64,000 nucleotides of DNA from Acanthacorydalis orientalis (GCA_034766995.1 CM068313.1:7359461-7423460); one strand, 5' to 3'. Shown: positions 11,921 to 24,999, numbered from the stretch's first letter. Made by a program: numbers and translations. Notes: a model not told the origin generated them from the sequence alone.

Positions 11921-11989
11921 AAGACTACTAGGACAAATAAATTTTTAATTGTATGTTTTTATAGCTATGATGCCGTTGATAGAAGGTCA

Positions 11990-12085
11990 TGACATATCTC
12001 TGACCTTTTGTAGCACTTGAATTTCTGTTTCCACTGATAGTTTCAACACGTGTGTTATCTTCAAGTAGATTTTAGGTATCTTTAT

Positions 12086-12141
<56 letters not shown>

Positions 12142-12350
12142 TAATAGTATATATTTAATAGATAATAGATTTTGCATAACTATTATTTTATTTTAGTTTC
12201 ATTACTATTTTAGTTAATAGATACAATAAATTTTACATAACTCTGTATCCTTATAGAGTTATCTAAAATCTATCTGAAGATAGCATATGAAAGGAAACTA
12301 GTAATAAAAGCCATGAAATTCAAGCGATTCCAAAGATCGAGTATTGCCAA
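11990..12350. repeat. fold-back element enclosing a (TA)n array
   Basis: The left arm (about 11995-12085) reads CACTTGAATTTCTGTTTCCA, then ATAGTTTCAACACGTGTGTT, then ATCTTCAAGTAGATTTTAGG. The right arm (about 12245-12345) reads the inverse in order: AAAATCTATCTGAAGATAGC, then GAAACTAGTAATAAAAGCCA, then TGAAATTCAAGCGATTCC. The two arms pair over roughly 90 bp with mismatches. A (TA)n run lies between them. Member of the family at 7205-7690 and 25000-25205. Confidence 0.65.
12090..12139. repeat. (TA)n microsatellite inside a fold-back element
   Basis: About 50 bp of TA in the loop of the fold-back element. Confidence 0.96.
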
Positions 12351-12359
12351 GATAACGAA

Positions 12360-13310
12360 TTATTTTATATGTTTATAAAAACATGATTAAAATCGAAATT
12401 TTCTTATACAAAACATAAATATATTTTGTACAAACTCGTATTTATTTTTTCTAAATTATTATAAATTTTAAAAGATATTCAAAATGCAAGTCAATGTTAA
12501 ATTATTATTCTACTAGCAGACAACTTAATTTTTAACTTGAAATGATTTACATATCTACAAAGTACATATTAAAATAAATGTAGGTGAATTTAAATACCTC
12601 ATAAATTCATTATTATTATTATTCAATTTGAACAGAAATTAGAATGAAATTAAAAAATGTAATACGATATCATAATATTAAATTTCATCAGACGATAATT
12701 ACTTCTTAAATTAAAACATACAGACACTAACAAGTCTTTCCTTATAAGTAACCATTATAAAGAAAAAACGTTTAAAAATAAATTATTTTATGAGTTAAGT
12801 TGTATTAAAACTAAAATCCATTAAATACTTATAAAATAAAAGGGTTATATTTCAAAAGCACACAAACGTAATTTAAAAAAAAATGGAAAAAATATACGAG
12901 TTTGCTAACTTTTCGAATATGGCTTTCCGTAATTCATAAATTATGGTAGAAGTACGCAATTATTTTTATTGCCATTTTGTGTTTGCGAAAGAATTTATCG
13001 ATAAAAAGTTATTTTTAGATTCGTCGACAAGTATTTATTTTCTTATATGAATCTAAGTCGAACAATTCATGAACAAAACGATTGTTAATGAAATCTATGA
13101 GACAATTGCAAATTTATTGTGAAAACAAAGGTATGTTAGTCACATATTTTTACTATAAGATATACAAAACAAATTGTGAGTAATTTGTAAATTAAATTAA
13201 TTTATGTCAGTATTAATATACATGGAAACAACACCTGCTGTTATAGCAATAATTTTGTATTAATTATTCAATACCTATCTATTCTTCTTTGTTTGACTGC
13301 ATGCATACAT
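12360..13310. other. AT-rich non-coding stretch
   Basis: No gene, RNA or repeat recognised. A short mixed patch around 13015-13090 has no motif I can name. Confidence 0.55.
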
Positions 13311-13313
13311 ACA

Positions 13314-13315
<2 letters not shown>

Positions 13316-13371
<56 letters not shown>
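13316..13371. repeat. (TA)n microsatellite
   Basis: Pure TA run of about 56 bp. Confidence 0.97.
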
Positions 13372-13373
<2 letters not shown>

Positions 13374-13374
13374 T

Positions 13375-14380
13375 TTGTACATATATGATTTATTTATTAT
13401 TATTGTATACATTAAAGGTGATTTGCAAATTTCACAGCAAATGTCAACATGAAATTTAAATACAATAGATTGTAAAATGTATTCGTCATTAAAGTAATGT
13501 CAGGAGATTATGAATATTTTACAAGACAGAAGTTTAATTACATCGTTAATTTCAGATAATTATTCTAATAATTGTAATTAGTTTACACGATCTTCATCAA
13601 TCTATACAAATATTCCATGGAGGTGCAATTATCTCAGAAAAATATATTTATATAACTGATTACCTTGAAGAAGGTTACGTATGTGTATATTTAATGATAT
13701 GTGTTTGGTGTATCTGTTGTAAACATGATTATTTCAAGTTCATTTTATTAATATAATTAAAATATCAGTGAAGGTTTCGAATGAAAAAACTATAGTTATT
13801 TTTTGTCAATCGTTTAAAGTCCTATATATTTTTATATAATCATAAAATAAATGATAATTAATGGGAAAAGAATATAAAAATACCTTGACCTGAAGCTAAT
13901 TTCATTTTAAATCGTTATATTTTTTTCTACAAATCTATAAAAGTGAAGAAAATATAAATTATACTTTATAAAAAAGTATATAACGCCTTTACTGAACTTT
14001 TTTCAAGCAATAATTATACTTCTTTTTAAAACAAGTTTTTATATAGTTCAAGCAATCTTAATTTTTTATTGCAAAAAATGTACACATACACATTTCAACA
14101 CATGACATCATCCTATTTTAACAAATGATTTGTTTTCATATTTTTTTAATAAAAAATATTTCAAAACGCATGCAAAATTGACCTAAAAATCAAATAATAC
14201 TTTGTTGTTTTCAATATACTATTTTTCTTATTTTTTTTAAAAAAAAGTAGTAGTAATTTTAATTAAATTCGAAAAGTGTTTTAACCCTTATTAATTAATC
14301 AGAACATTTTTAAATGTGAGGTAACTTTCACGAATTAAATTCATAACAAAAGTTTTTTCCAAACGTTTAAATGAGATTTG
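13375..14380. other. AT-rich non-coding stretch
   Basis: Nothing gene-like; scattered homopolymer A and T tracts only. Confidence 0.55.
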
Positions 14381-14385
14381 ATCAG

Positions 14386-14622
14386 AATGTTCAATAATTG
14401 ATGATTGGTCATTTTGATAATGGCTTATGCGTATTTTGTGACGATGTCTTCTTAAAAAAAATGAGAAAATAGAATAATAACCTCATTTTATTTCCAAGAA
14501 GTAAAACAACTGCGCTAAGGTACACATTTTTCTGAATGTCAGTGCTCTCAGTATAATGGAATCACCATCGAAATACGGGTAAGCCATTATCAAAAATGAC
14601 CAATCATCAATTATTGAACATT
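14386..14622. repeat. long-arm hairpin element
   Basis: The left arm 14386-14427 and right arm 14580-14622 are reverse complements over 42 bp with a single one-base indel (core ATTGATGATTGGTCATTTT). With a short gap the pairing continues inward to about 14446 and 14566 (CATCG...AAATACG...TAAGCCA). The loop is about 120 bp and has no coding frame. The near-identity of the arms against a decayed background suggests recent formation or maintenance. It could be a MITE or a hairpin RNA source. Confidence 0.8.
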
Positions 14623-14700
14623 TTCAACTGAATGTTTTTTGTGATATGTGGAGAGTAAAAATTCATTTGTGAAAGTGAATTTAGCTCGAATTCCAGAAAC
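14610..14700 (+). repeat. dispersed repeat copy (ATTTGTGAA family)
   Basis: AAAATTCATTTGTGAAAGTG then AATTTAGCTCGAATTCC. The same wording is found at 47850-47880 (AAAATTCATTTGTGAAAAGT), 21890-21910 and 26100-26125. It overlaps the right arm of the hairpin, whose arm sequence (AATTATTGAACATTTT) also matches other copies. Confidence 0.5.
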
Positions 14701-14874
14701 TATAATATAGTGTAATAATCATACATCAAACTTACTCTGACATAATACATTTTTTTCGTGTCATCTATAGAAGCAATATTAAAGAAAAAATTAAAAACTG
14801 AACAGAATTAAGTAGTTGTTTCACAACACTGGTCTTTCCTTGGGAAGGAAAGAAGATAATACACATGTTAAGTG

Positions 14875-15160
14875 TTAGGTTGGTAGGAAAATAATTGCGG
14901 TTTTTGTTTTTAATTTTATTTAATTTTTTATTTTTGTTTTCTAACTTTATTTTTTTACGAATGTGCCATTTCATCGTGTTCATATTAATATCATTCTAAG
15001 TGGATTTTTTGGTCAGTATTTTGATAAAATCGACTTTGGTTTTATTAATTTTGCTTCGAATTGGGCTATTGAATTAAAGATGGAAAAGAAAAAATAAGAG
15101 TAATTTTTCGTATGAATTCAAAACGGGTGTTAAAGCAGCAGAAAGTAATTCAGCTACTCA
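14875..15160 (+). mobile_element. mariner 5' end fragment (TTAGGTTGGTAG lineage)
   Basis: Begins TTAGGTTGGTAGGAAAATAA and carries the leader CTTCGAATTGGGCTATTGAA and the start of the coding region (ATTCAAAACGGGTGTTAAAG). Similarity to the relatives at 29714, 31447 and 62108 then fades near 15160. There is no 3' end. Only the 5' UTR and about 30 codons of the transposase are represented. Confidence 0.8.
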
Positions 15161-15169
15161 TTGTATAAG

Positions 15170-15610
15170 TACAGTTTAAAACGATGAAAAAAATAATTCT
15201 TTTGGTTAACAGAAGTTTGTTCAGTCAATAATTTCTTTATTTTAGACAGCGATTTTAAAATTAATTTTATTAGCATAGTTTTCAAAACGCAAAGAGAAAA
15301 AAAGTTTTGCAGCTATTAGATGCGAGTGATCAGAACAAAAATATGTAAAAAATAAAAAAAAATCAGCACAAACTATGCAAAGAGAAAATCGTGGAACGAC
15401 ACTCTATTTTATTTCTAACAAAGCAAGTAACAACATCAATGACTGGATTATTTGAAACACAATGAGAAAGAAAAGAAACTTAGAAAATTAGTTTAGTGAA
15501 ACATGTTTCAAGAAACATAGCCTTCATATTCGAAAATGTTAAAAATTATTATGCTTTGGTTGATTTGAAAAAGCATAATTTTTAATGTTTCGTTTTATAT
15601 TCTACCAAAA
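15170..15610. other. AT-rich non-coding stretch
   Basis: No recognisable gene. Weak echoes of the mariner coding strand (ATTCTTTTGGT at 15195) may be the decayed continuation of the element to the left. Confidence 0.4.
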
Positions 15611-15620
15611 TACAATTATA

Positions 15621-15623
<3 letters not shown>

Positions 15624-15707
<84 letters not shown>
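15624..15707. repeat. (TA)n microsatellite
   Basis: About 84 bp of TA with one C interruption at 15653. Confidence 0.97.
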
Positions 15708-15710
<3 letters not shown>

Positions 15711-16204
15711 TCTTTTCATATATCTCCCATGAAAAAATAAACAACAAAATTAACTATTATTTCCTGTATCTGTACAAAAAGAAACATTGTAAACGATTCA
15801 AAAAAGTTATGTCCAAATTTTATAAAATTGCCATTTTTGACAGGCATGCATGTAGTTCACAAATGTAAACAAATCAAATACAAGTATTAACTTGTTTTCT
15901 GCATCAATGATGTCATTTTTATACCTCCCTAATAATGAATCATTTACGTTCATTTTTAAACGAACGAATGTTTAATATCTTGTTTCGTTTGTGATTCATC
16001 ACACTGATACTGAAATATTTCAAAACTAAAATAATTATCTAATAAATAATGAAGTTCAATAATCTTTTAAAATTCATCTTTTAATTACACATTCTTCACT
16101 GATGAATTTTCTGTCATTTATTTTAATAGTTGTCAAGGTTAACGACATGATTTCAAGTGCATCGTCGTTACACCACTTTCTATTGTGGACAATTTTATAC
16201 AATA

Positions 16205-16207
<3 letters not shown>

Positions 16208-16263
<56 letters not shown>
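16208..16263. repeat. (TA)n microsatellite
   Basis: Pure TA run of about 56 bp. Confidence 0.97.
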
Positions 16264-16265
<2 letters not shown>

Positions 16266-16299
16266 TAATATATCAATATTTGATTGAAACTCCTGCGAA

Positions 16300-16835
16300 G
16301 AATATTTTATTGTAGTGAAGAGATGACACAAAGAGATTTTTATGAAACGACATACGACAATTAACTAATTTAGCTCAATTGAATCAAATTAGATGATTTA
16401 GTTAAATCCAATTGGGGTTAAATTGATCATTAAATACGATTAAATTAAGCATTTATTAAATTCAATTTTGTTGAACGATTTTTTTCGTTAAGTACAGATG
16501 GTAATACGAGGCTTTCGTTAAACGATAATTTTCAACGACGATTTATTTGAATGGAAATTTAAAAGAATGAGTTCCAATAAATTTTAATAAGAGGTACATA
16601 AAAATAATTGTTATTTAGGATATAAATATGTTTAATTAATGTTTAACGTCAAATTCGTTTGTATTATAGTCCTTCCCCAGTCATGATGTGCTCAAAAAAT
16701 AATAAATTTTGAGCAGAGAAATATCAGATTTATAAAAAATGTCTGTTTAAAATGGGAAATAATACTGGAAGTGGATTATTGAAATAAAAGAAGTAAAAAG
16801 CAAATATTGACATATTTTACAGCTATTATAAAATG
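16300..16835. other. AT-rich stretch with AATTGA/TTAAAT-rich wording
   Basis: Between 16365 and 16480 the sequence repeats short words (AATTGAATC, AATTGGGGTTAAATTGATC, ATTAAATTCAATTTTG) and looks like decayed simple sequence. No gene seen. Confidence 0.4.
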
Positions 16836-16836
16836 A

Positions 16837-16839
<3 letters not shown>

Positions 16840-16882
<43 letters not shown>
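16840..16882. repeat. (TA)n microsatellite
   Basis: About 43 bp of TA with a TATG tail. Confidence 0.96.
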
Positions 16883-16890
<8 letters not shown>

Positions 16891-17221
16891 ATACATAAAG
16901 AGAGAGAAAGAAAATTATTGTGTTCAGTATTTCTTATTTCACTTCAGGATATTTTTAAAAAAGATAACTATTTAATTTTCAATGAGAATTTTTAATAAAA
17001 TTTCTATCTAAAATATTTTAGTCCTGTTTAAAAAAGTCCATGCTAAATATAAGAACGGCCTTATAATACATGTTTATAAATAGTTCTTGATTGTTTTCAT
17101 AGCTGGCATTTCTTCGAATTGTCTCTAAAATCGAAGAATTTTAACTAAAAATTTGTTGGAATTTGAGTTTTCTTACATTTATATGTTTCTGAAATTCGAT
17201 TTTTTTTAATTTCTTCAGATC

Positions 17222-17467
17222 TTAACCTTTTCAATACGACATTTTTTGATTAATTTCGGTAAATGGCGATTAATCCATTAAGGGGTATTTAAAATTGTCC
17301 AAAATTAGTGTCCAAGAATTCTTCGACATCTTGAATAAAAGATATAGTCCTGAGAAGTTTTGTCCCATCAGTATTTTATAGTGAGTTCACGTTGTAAAGT
17401 GTTTCCCCGAAAAGAATATTTGAAAATCGGTGAGATATATGTATCCCGTTAGTAATAAAAGGGTTAA
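17222..17467. mobile_element. candidate TTAA-bounded MITE
   Basis: The left end is TTAACCTTTTCAATACGAC and the inverse of the right end is TTAACCCTTTTATTACTAAC. They are similar if one base is gapped. Span is 246 bp, with TTAA at each end. The interior is less AT-rich than its surroundings (CACGTTGTAAAGTGTTTCCC). This is the weakest of the four TTAA-bounded candidates. Confidence 0.4.
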
Positions 17468-17479
17468 GGTGATATTCAT

Positions 17480-18300
17480 TGTTATTCTCAATTATTGAGA
17501 TTTGGTGTTTAATGAATTTCTTATAGTCAGTATTGCAGTCAATAAGAAATTTTACAATGAAATTTTATGTCGATTATTCAATAAAATTGCATAAAAACGA
17601 CCACAAAAATAATATGGAAAGAGAGGTAGATTAAACTGAAGATAATGTAGCTCATATAGCATGATTATTCATGAACTTTCGAGTATAAATAAAGTAACCA
17701 TTATTTCACAATCATATTTTTCACACAGATTAGTACTTTGTTTTTTTTAAAAAAAATTACAATAAAAGATCCGATTTAAAAGTAAAAAAATAAGTAAACG
17801 AAGAAGTAGAAAGCTATAATTGATATTCTGGAAAAGTATCAAAGGGATTATATTCAAGAATCGGAAAAACGTTCACAGAAATACATTTTGGCTGAAGAAG
17901 ATTGGAGATAATTTGAAGAAGACCACATAAGTACTAGTATGTATTTAATAACCTGTACTTTATTTAATTTGTTTGGATTTATTTTTAAGTAGCTAGTTAT
18001 TGGTACTATTTTGGAATAACCCAAACCTAAACTTAACAACCGTATAAACATCAGATAATGTCATCAAACAGTTCTAACTCTTAATGTAAACGTGTCGCTT
18101 CGTCAAACATGACAAATACTACGCTATTCGAATTAATTATACAAATATTCACTTTTAGTCGAACATCAAAAAGGAAATCATTGCCGTGTGTTCACGTAAA
18201 CTAAATTCTAAATATCAACACAACACTCAACCGATGTATGTACATTGAAATGTCGTTATACAGAAATAGCACGCAGATTCTGACCTTATATGCAATATAA
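17480..18300. other. AT-rich non-coding stretch
   Basis: No gene or structured repeat recognised. Confidence 0.5.
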
Positions 18301-18307
18301 TAAACGA

Positions 18308-18311
<4 letters not shown>

Positions 18312-18360
<49 letters not shown>
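18312..18360. repeat. (TA)n microsatellite
   Basis: About 49 bp of TA. Confidence 0.97.
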
Positions 18361-18368
<8 letters not shown>

Positions 18369-18369
18369 G

Positions 18370-20030
18370 CTTATTAAATAACCGTTAAATGACCGACTTG
18401 CTTTTCAAGATGTCGTCACAGATTCACAGCGAACGAATATCATTTTTAATGTATGCTAAACGTACCACGTGAAAAATATATTGCGTGTAAAGAAGATACC
18501 TCGGGCAAGTTGAATTAATGTTACCAGGTTTGTGCTAACGATAATTTTAAATTACATACATTTACACATGGAAAATCTCATGATGTATCCATTTAAATAT
18601 TTTATAAATAATCTTATCAGTGACACTATTTATATTTTTAATGTTTAAGGTACAAAAGTGTACGTGCTCTTTTTTAAATTGAGAAAATAAATATTTAGAT
18701 TATGAATTTCACAAAAAATAATACGAACGATAAGGAAGAAATGTCGAGAAGATAAAACGGTCTCCATAGTTTAATTACCTTTTTGTTTGCAGCAAATCAC
18801 GTTACTTATCCAAAATAGAAATATATCCAAATATTGCACACGACAAATAGAAGGAAAAAAAACTGTTAAATAAAAACTGCACACCACTAAATAATATATT
18901 TATATATCACAGAATCACGTATCCACTTACGAAAAAAAGGAACACTGATACAGATTTTTTTCTACTTATTCAAGACACAACAACACACATGGAAACGAAC
19001 GAATTACCAAACTAAATCACTTGAACATACCACAAGAACATCAACAGATGGTCAAATAAAAACCACAGATTTAATAATACTTAACAATCGTAGTAAAATC
19101 AGTCAGTTGCAGAAATTGTACAGTAGGACAAATAATATAAACACGTGTATGTAACGACGTTTCGTAGAACAAAAAAAATCGAACAAAAACTATAGTTTCC
19201 TGGAATACACACACTGTATAACACTTTATTATTAAGAAAAAAAATTGTATATAATTTGATAGACTTGTTTCCTTTCTTCGTAATTGCGTAAGATCTATGA
19301 AAACGTGGATCTGATACACACAAGGAAACAAAAACTTGTTTTCGTCTGTTTAATGCTTTTAAATGTTAAATGAAAAGAGTTTTATAAATTATTCCTCTGG
19401 CCGATTTAAAAAATAAAATGTGAAGAAAATAACATGTCATCCGTTTAGAATATAAGTTAAAAAATAATACACTGTACATTTAATAAATATAACTGCGAAT
19501 ATAATTTAAATGATCTACATAGAAATAAAACTTGATCTTACTAATCACTTATCAACAGGTTTAATTTGCTTGCGTGTACTCATAAAATCACAATAATGCA
19601 TTAGTTGCATGTAAACTTGCATCTGCAATCGTTTAACTAGAACGTAATTACTGATATTCAATACAGTCTTATCTAACAATTATTCTTGTTTTCGAATATC
19701 TTTTTTATTAATTGATCATGGAACCTCACTGTAAGAATAATACTTCAATTCCAATCTGTTATATTTTTAATCCTGTTAAAATATGTTTAATTAATAAATA
19801 ACATAAATTTCTTTTAAAGAATATACATTGAATAGATCAAAGGATTGAAGAGTATCAGAAATAAAAACGTGGATATGAAATCAAACAGTTTCGAGTGTTC
19901 GTTTTAGAATGATGAAATAATTGCTTTGAAGTAGTGTGTATGATTATTACAAAAGACCACAACGCTGGTCTCTTGAATTCATATAAATATCTCGATGTTT
20001 TACATAAACGTAACGTGCGTTTTCCTTCCT
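18370..20030. other. AT-rich non-coding stretch
   Basis: Overlapping open frames at 19071-19331 (minus strand) have no family resemblance and show the residue mix of AT-rich random sequence. No repeat recognised. Confidence 0.5.
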
Positions 20031-20039
20031 AAACACTGG

Positions 20040-21290
20040 CGGTTCGATTACGTGAATTTCTTTTCGTCCAAAGTGGCGGAATCATTTCTTTTTTCGTCCG
20101 TTCTATTGCTTCGTCGGCCGTACGTAAACAGGTAATTCAAGATGAGATCTCCTCGAGGCCAGACTGCGCTGCTGCTGCTGTTGTGATGAGTGTAGTAGTG
20201 TATACCAAACGTTCATGATTCAACAAAACTGTTAACTCAGGTGCTTTTGAACTTCTTCTTCAGTCAGTGTACTGTTTACGGGAACAAGATGGCGAATATT
20301 ATTCAAAATACAAATCTAATACGATTCTCTTTCAATGATATCAGCCCTGTGTGACATGAAGTTTGAGAACGGTTCCTTCTTTTAACCCGAATAAATATTT
20401 GTTTTACTGATTTATTAATCGGGGTTTTATTTACTTTTATATATTCGTTATTCCCGGTTCGTTTCTTGAAAATACACTTTGAAAATAAAATATAACCAAA
20501 ATTGACTTAACAATCGTTTGTTTTATTTTTTAATGATTAACCAGATTTTTTTTAGATTATGAAGTTTAATTAAAAAAAATGATTTAAATAAATAACGAAG
20601 AATATTCTTGTACATTAGACGGAAATGTTCAATTAACATGTAACGAGACAACAATTATATTTCCCGCCACGAGTTTATTGACTTTACAGAACACAGATTG
20701 CATGAGCGGTGTGTTTTATATACAAAAAAGATGATATTTCCTTGTCTCATGCAAATTACAACGGTACTGACAACTACATTCTAGAAAGAATACAACACAG
20801 ACACACACAGCTCGACGAAATTTCACGACTACACTTGTTAAAAACACGCGTACGAAACGAACTGCACTTAGTCGTTTTTATGTAAGATTTTTGAATGTCT
20901 TTTACGAATGTTGCACTTGTTCCTTGTAAACTGACACATGGACGAAATGGTCCGAACGCACTTGTTCGATCGCGGAAGTGGGGTAAGAACACGATATTAA
21001 TTTTGAATTCGAATTGTCCGTTAGTGAGAATGCGAGACAATATTTAATGTGTGGAAATACGTTGGGTATTAGTAGTCAAGAGTTACCTGAACTGGCTGGC
21101 TGCTAGGCAGTTTGGTCAGACAGGTAAGTTGGCGCGCTTAACACACGGCTAACCGAACGTATATCCATGGTGGGGGCGGGCAGCGAAACATGGTATCTTC
21201 GTGAGGTGGGGGACTCACTTTGAAACACTCTCTACGTGGAGTGGGTTACAATGGATTCTCTGCAGTATGTTTCAAAGTGTACCTTTCAGC
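20040..21290 (+). promoter_or_regulatory. promoter-like G+C-richer region with a candidate first exon
   Basis: The longest stretch of balanced composition in the first half of the window. It holds CG-rich patches (20050-20135), a CTG run (20167-20180), and AAGATGGCG at 20286-20294, which fits both a start codon context and a YY1/Pho-type core-promoter element. TGGTCAGACAG|GTAAGTTGG is a consensus splice donor at 21123/21124 on the plus strand. The ATG at 20289 is followed by only 21 codons. The simplest reading is a transcription start zone with a non-coding first exon ending at 21123. Strand and start are inferred. Confidence 0.4.
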
Positions 21291-21439
21291 AACGTGGCCT
21301 GTTTTTTTTTACATTTTAAATTTTTTATCCTATTGTTTACTTTTTGTGAGGTTAAAACCGACGAGTTTTACAACGGAAATTATTTTTAAAATAAAAATAT
21401 TCACAGAATGTATTTTTAGACTTCCATTTAATACATAAA

Positions 21440-23870
21440 CGATCATAAGCTACATACAATAAAATCTAAAGGATTTATTTAAATAAATGTTAATATGATA
21501 TTCCTTCATCCTTTTAACACAGAAAATTCATAAAATTGGACCACCCAAACTAAATACTATGTAATACAACTGACTATTTGATCTCATACTTTTCTAGAAA
21601 CATAATTACACATTAAATAAATATTTACTAAGCGAGTTGTGAAGGAGACGGTTTGCTCTGAGTGAAACGATAAAGAAAGTGCCATCAAACGAACGGAAAT
21701 GCCAGTACAAAATTGCAAAATAAACAGAAAAGTCGATAAAGTATAAAAAATGATTTATAAGAAAATAAAAGATAAATTGATAAAATAATGGGAAATACTA
21801 TAGAGAGAAGAGAAAAAGTAAATCTCAAAATATGCTGGTCGCACATTAATTGATTAATCATTATTATCGGGAAGGTTTTTGTGAAAAAGAATTCATTTGT
21901 GAAAGTAAAAAAAATATGTTTGAATATCTCGATCGCTTTCATCAAGAATTAGAGATTATTTCTATGCTTGTGAATTAAATTATGACAATGCTGTTATTCA
22001 ACCAAAAAATTGGTTATTAGGATAGAAGATATTTGTGAAGGTTCATATGTTTCCAATTCGACTCGTATTTTCCAATCAAGATATCAATGTGAAAATTGGA
22101 CAACTTGGAAAGTTTTTGAAATCTCACAAAATTAAAATCAAAGAGGAAGTACAATGGACAGTATTGTATTTTTTACACTTTATTGCGAAATAGGATTTTT
22201 GTGAATTTCTACAAAGATTAACACTGAATTTGAGATTCATTTTGATTACCTATGTGTATATTTATTCATGTGAAGACTATTTTAAAAATTTAAATTAATA
22301 AAAAAGTGTTTCGCTCAAGCAAAAATCAGATTTGATTGACAAATCTCACTTCACTTTTGATTGTAAAAAAACGTCAGTCCAATAACAGAAAAAACTGTTT
22401 TATATATTTCAGTTTGTTAGGGTAAAAATTTAAAATTTAAATATATTATATGCGACAACACAACAGAAAATTTAAATATGAAAAATCTAGAAGGGTTACA
22501 TTATCTAGAAAATAAAAAAATTAATAGAATCTGTTTTATTAGAATATTTAACAGATAAGTCGATTTATTCATTCAGTATTTCATTACTTTAAGTTTTTTT
22601 TTAATCTTTCAATAAAAACAATGTTTTTTCAATATCTTTTTTTTAAAAAAAAATAAAATAATGGAAAGACAATTTCATTATATAATAATATCAGATTCTA
22701 AAAATTAGAATCACGTCAACCAGAAAAAACTTTTTTTATGCTTACTGAAAGTAAGAATTTTCTAAGCTATTTTTACATTTTCGATTAATTTAAAAAGCGA
22801 GTACCTTTCAGTTTTGTCTAGTGAAAATGGATGAAACTTTCAAATACAAAGGAATATTTTTTTTCTGATCTCTTGTGTGAATAAATTAATATATTTTGAT
22901 CTAAATTTATATAAATTTTCTGTACAATTATTATTAAAACAGAATTATAGAACTAGCGTCAATTAAAATTGGATATAGTTTTTTTTTGATCAAGTACACA
23001 AACACTTCTTCGGATTTAATTGAAATTCAATTTAAACGCAATTGTAAAATTTTAATCAAGGTGATACAATTATAAAACAATTAAATCCATTTGTCTAGAT
23101 CTCGTTTAAATTTATCATCGAATTCAACAAGGTCAGAACAGTTAAAATTAATTGATTTATTTTCATAGACTTTATTCGATTTGTTTATATAGTAAAAATT
23201 TCACTTAAACAATATTGAAATATAATTAATTACAAACAAGTTACGTAAAGGTCAAGTGATTCGACAAAAAACTGTAATTAAAATTAATGGTGATACTGAA
23301 TGCAGACAGATTTACAAGACATTTAAATGCGAATTGTACAGTTTTACGATAAATTCTGAAAAATTCACAAAAAAAAACTCGATTCATCAAAATATTTATA
23401 TGCGATGATAACATTTTTCAATAACAATTTAATTAAATAGACGTTTATTTGAAAAATTAAAAGATGTATTTTAATAAATCGCATGTGAATGAGATGTAAA
23501 TGTGTTTTTCTTAGTTATGATGATTACATATGTTGATATTGTTGTGATACTAGAAATATACCGTTGAAAATAAAATTTTAAGCAAGTAGAACATGTTTTT
23601 CCCATTCATACGGTGTCTATAAATCCATACTGAGTCACCTGTTCTGACTTCTCTGTCCGAACAAGACACATTACATCTAAAACGAGATGAGTAGATGATA
23701 AGTACAATTAAGAAACTTTAATAACAAAGATAAAGCATTTATTGTAGTCGACACGAAATGTGTTCGTGTACGTCATATAGACTTTATGAATTTGTAGAAT
23801 GATTGTTTATGAATTCACTTATTTTTCAATGAACTAAGAATATAAAAGTTTGTTGAGTGAATATGTCTTC
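21440..23870. other. AT-rich non-coding stretch
   Basis: No gene recognised. At 21840-21930 there is a decayed copy of the ATTTGTGAA repeat family (AATTCATTTGTGAAAGT). The open frame at 21685-21945 on the minus strand runs across that repeat and is not protein-like. Confidence 0.5.
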
Positions 23871-23876
23871 TATGAA

Positions 23877-23897
23877 ATATATATATATATATATATA
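23877..23897. repeat. (TA)n microsatellite, short
   Basis: About 21 bp of TA. Confidence 0.9.
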
Positions 23898-24289
23898 ATT
23901 TCTAATGTCGAAAAAAAAATGATATGCGTGGTCGCCAAGCGCGTTGAAGTGAAACTTCTGTAAGAAAGTGCGAAGGAAAGTAAATGGTATTACAAATGAA
24001 GGAGTAGAACAGTCGGATTATGCAGTAGCTATAATGACTTAAATTGAATTCAAATTGACACACTTTTACAACTGGTTGAAATATATAATACAATATGATA
24101 TATAAAATTTTATCCAGAGCGATATATAAATACAAAAGCTATTATTAATTTAGATTAAATACCAAATGATATAAATAATTTAATACACAACGAGAAAAAA
24201 TATTTAAACGGGTTAAAATTGAAATAAGAAACGTTAATAACAACAAATCGTTTCTATTCAGCAGTGTCCATTCTTTTTGTAATTTAAAT

Positions 24290-24460
24290 AATATGGTTCA
24301 ACAACGGTGCGGCGAGAAGTTGAATCGAAATAGTGAAACGTTCCTTAACTCTACCACTCTACCCCCACGAGAGTTGTGCGCCGAACAGCTGCGCTGTAGA
24401 TACCGTTTTACTTTGATTTGTACGAAGCGAACTCGCATTACTGTGCCTTAAGAAGTTTCA
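24290..24460. promoter_or_regulatory. small G+C islet
   Basis: CG-containing patch (GTGCGGCGAGAAGTTGAATC; GCGCCGAACAGCTGCGCTGT) with a CAGCTG E-box, isolated in AT-rich DNA, with no coding frame. Possible regulatory element by composition only. Confidence 0.25.
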
Positions 24461-24479
24461 CATCAAAAATGCATGTTTT

Positions 24480-24990
24480 ATTGATAATATAATGATGTGA
24501 GATCACACCTCGATTATTCCTCGATAAAAAAATATTTATATTACAATGAGGAAATGTATGTTGTTTGTAATATTTGATTTTATAAACAACTGGTTCTTAG
24601 ATATTATTTTAAATAGTTTAATTAAAAGATAATTCAGGAATTTATATTACATCAAAGCTATTTTGAATGTTAGAATTTATTATTCAAATATTTTATTAAA
24701 TTAAAATACATATTTTTTCATCAAAGTATTCAAAAAAACATTGAGTTAATAGTTTTTTATAAAACAGATATATTATTTACTATTTTTATATGCATATTCT
24801 TTTAAAAGAATCTTTTCATGCCTGACAAATTGTATATTTAATAACTGTACTAATAAAAAAAAATGCTTCACAAAGATTTTTGGAGAGATGAAATAAAAAA
24901 GTTTAATAATTCCAAAATTAAAAAATCGATTTCAATAGATTCATGATACAAAAATAAACGATCATTGTAATTATACGGTTTACACCTGGA
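24480..24990. other. AT-rich non-coding stretch
   Basis: Nothing recognised. Confidence 0.5.
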
Positions 24991-24999
24991 GTCTCATTG

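Noticed and set aside
19071..19331. Two overlapping minus-strand frames of 74 and 86 codons
   Set aside because: Different frames of the same AT-rich DNA with no motif, splice context or G+C rise.
20289..20354. Small open frame of 21 codons after AAGATGG
   Set aside because: Too short, with no homologue recognised. The ATGGCG context is better explained as a core-promoter YY1/Pho-type motif, though a micropeptide is not excluded.
21685..21945. 86-codon minus-strand frame rich in Phe/Ile/Leu
   Set aside because: It overlaps a decayed copy of the ATTTGTGAA repeat family and shows only AT-driven composition.
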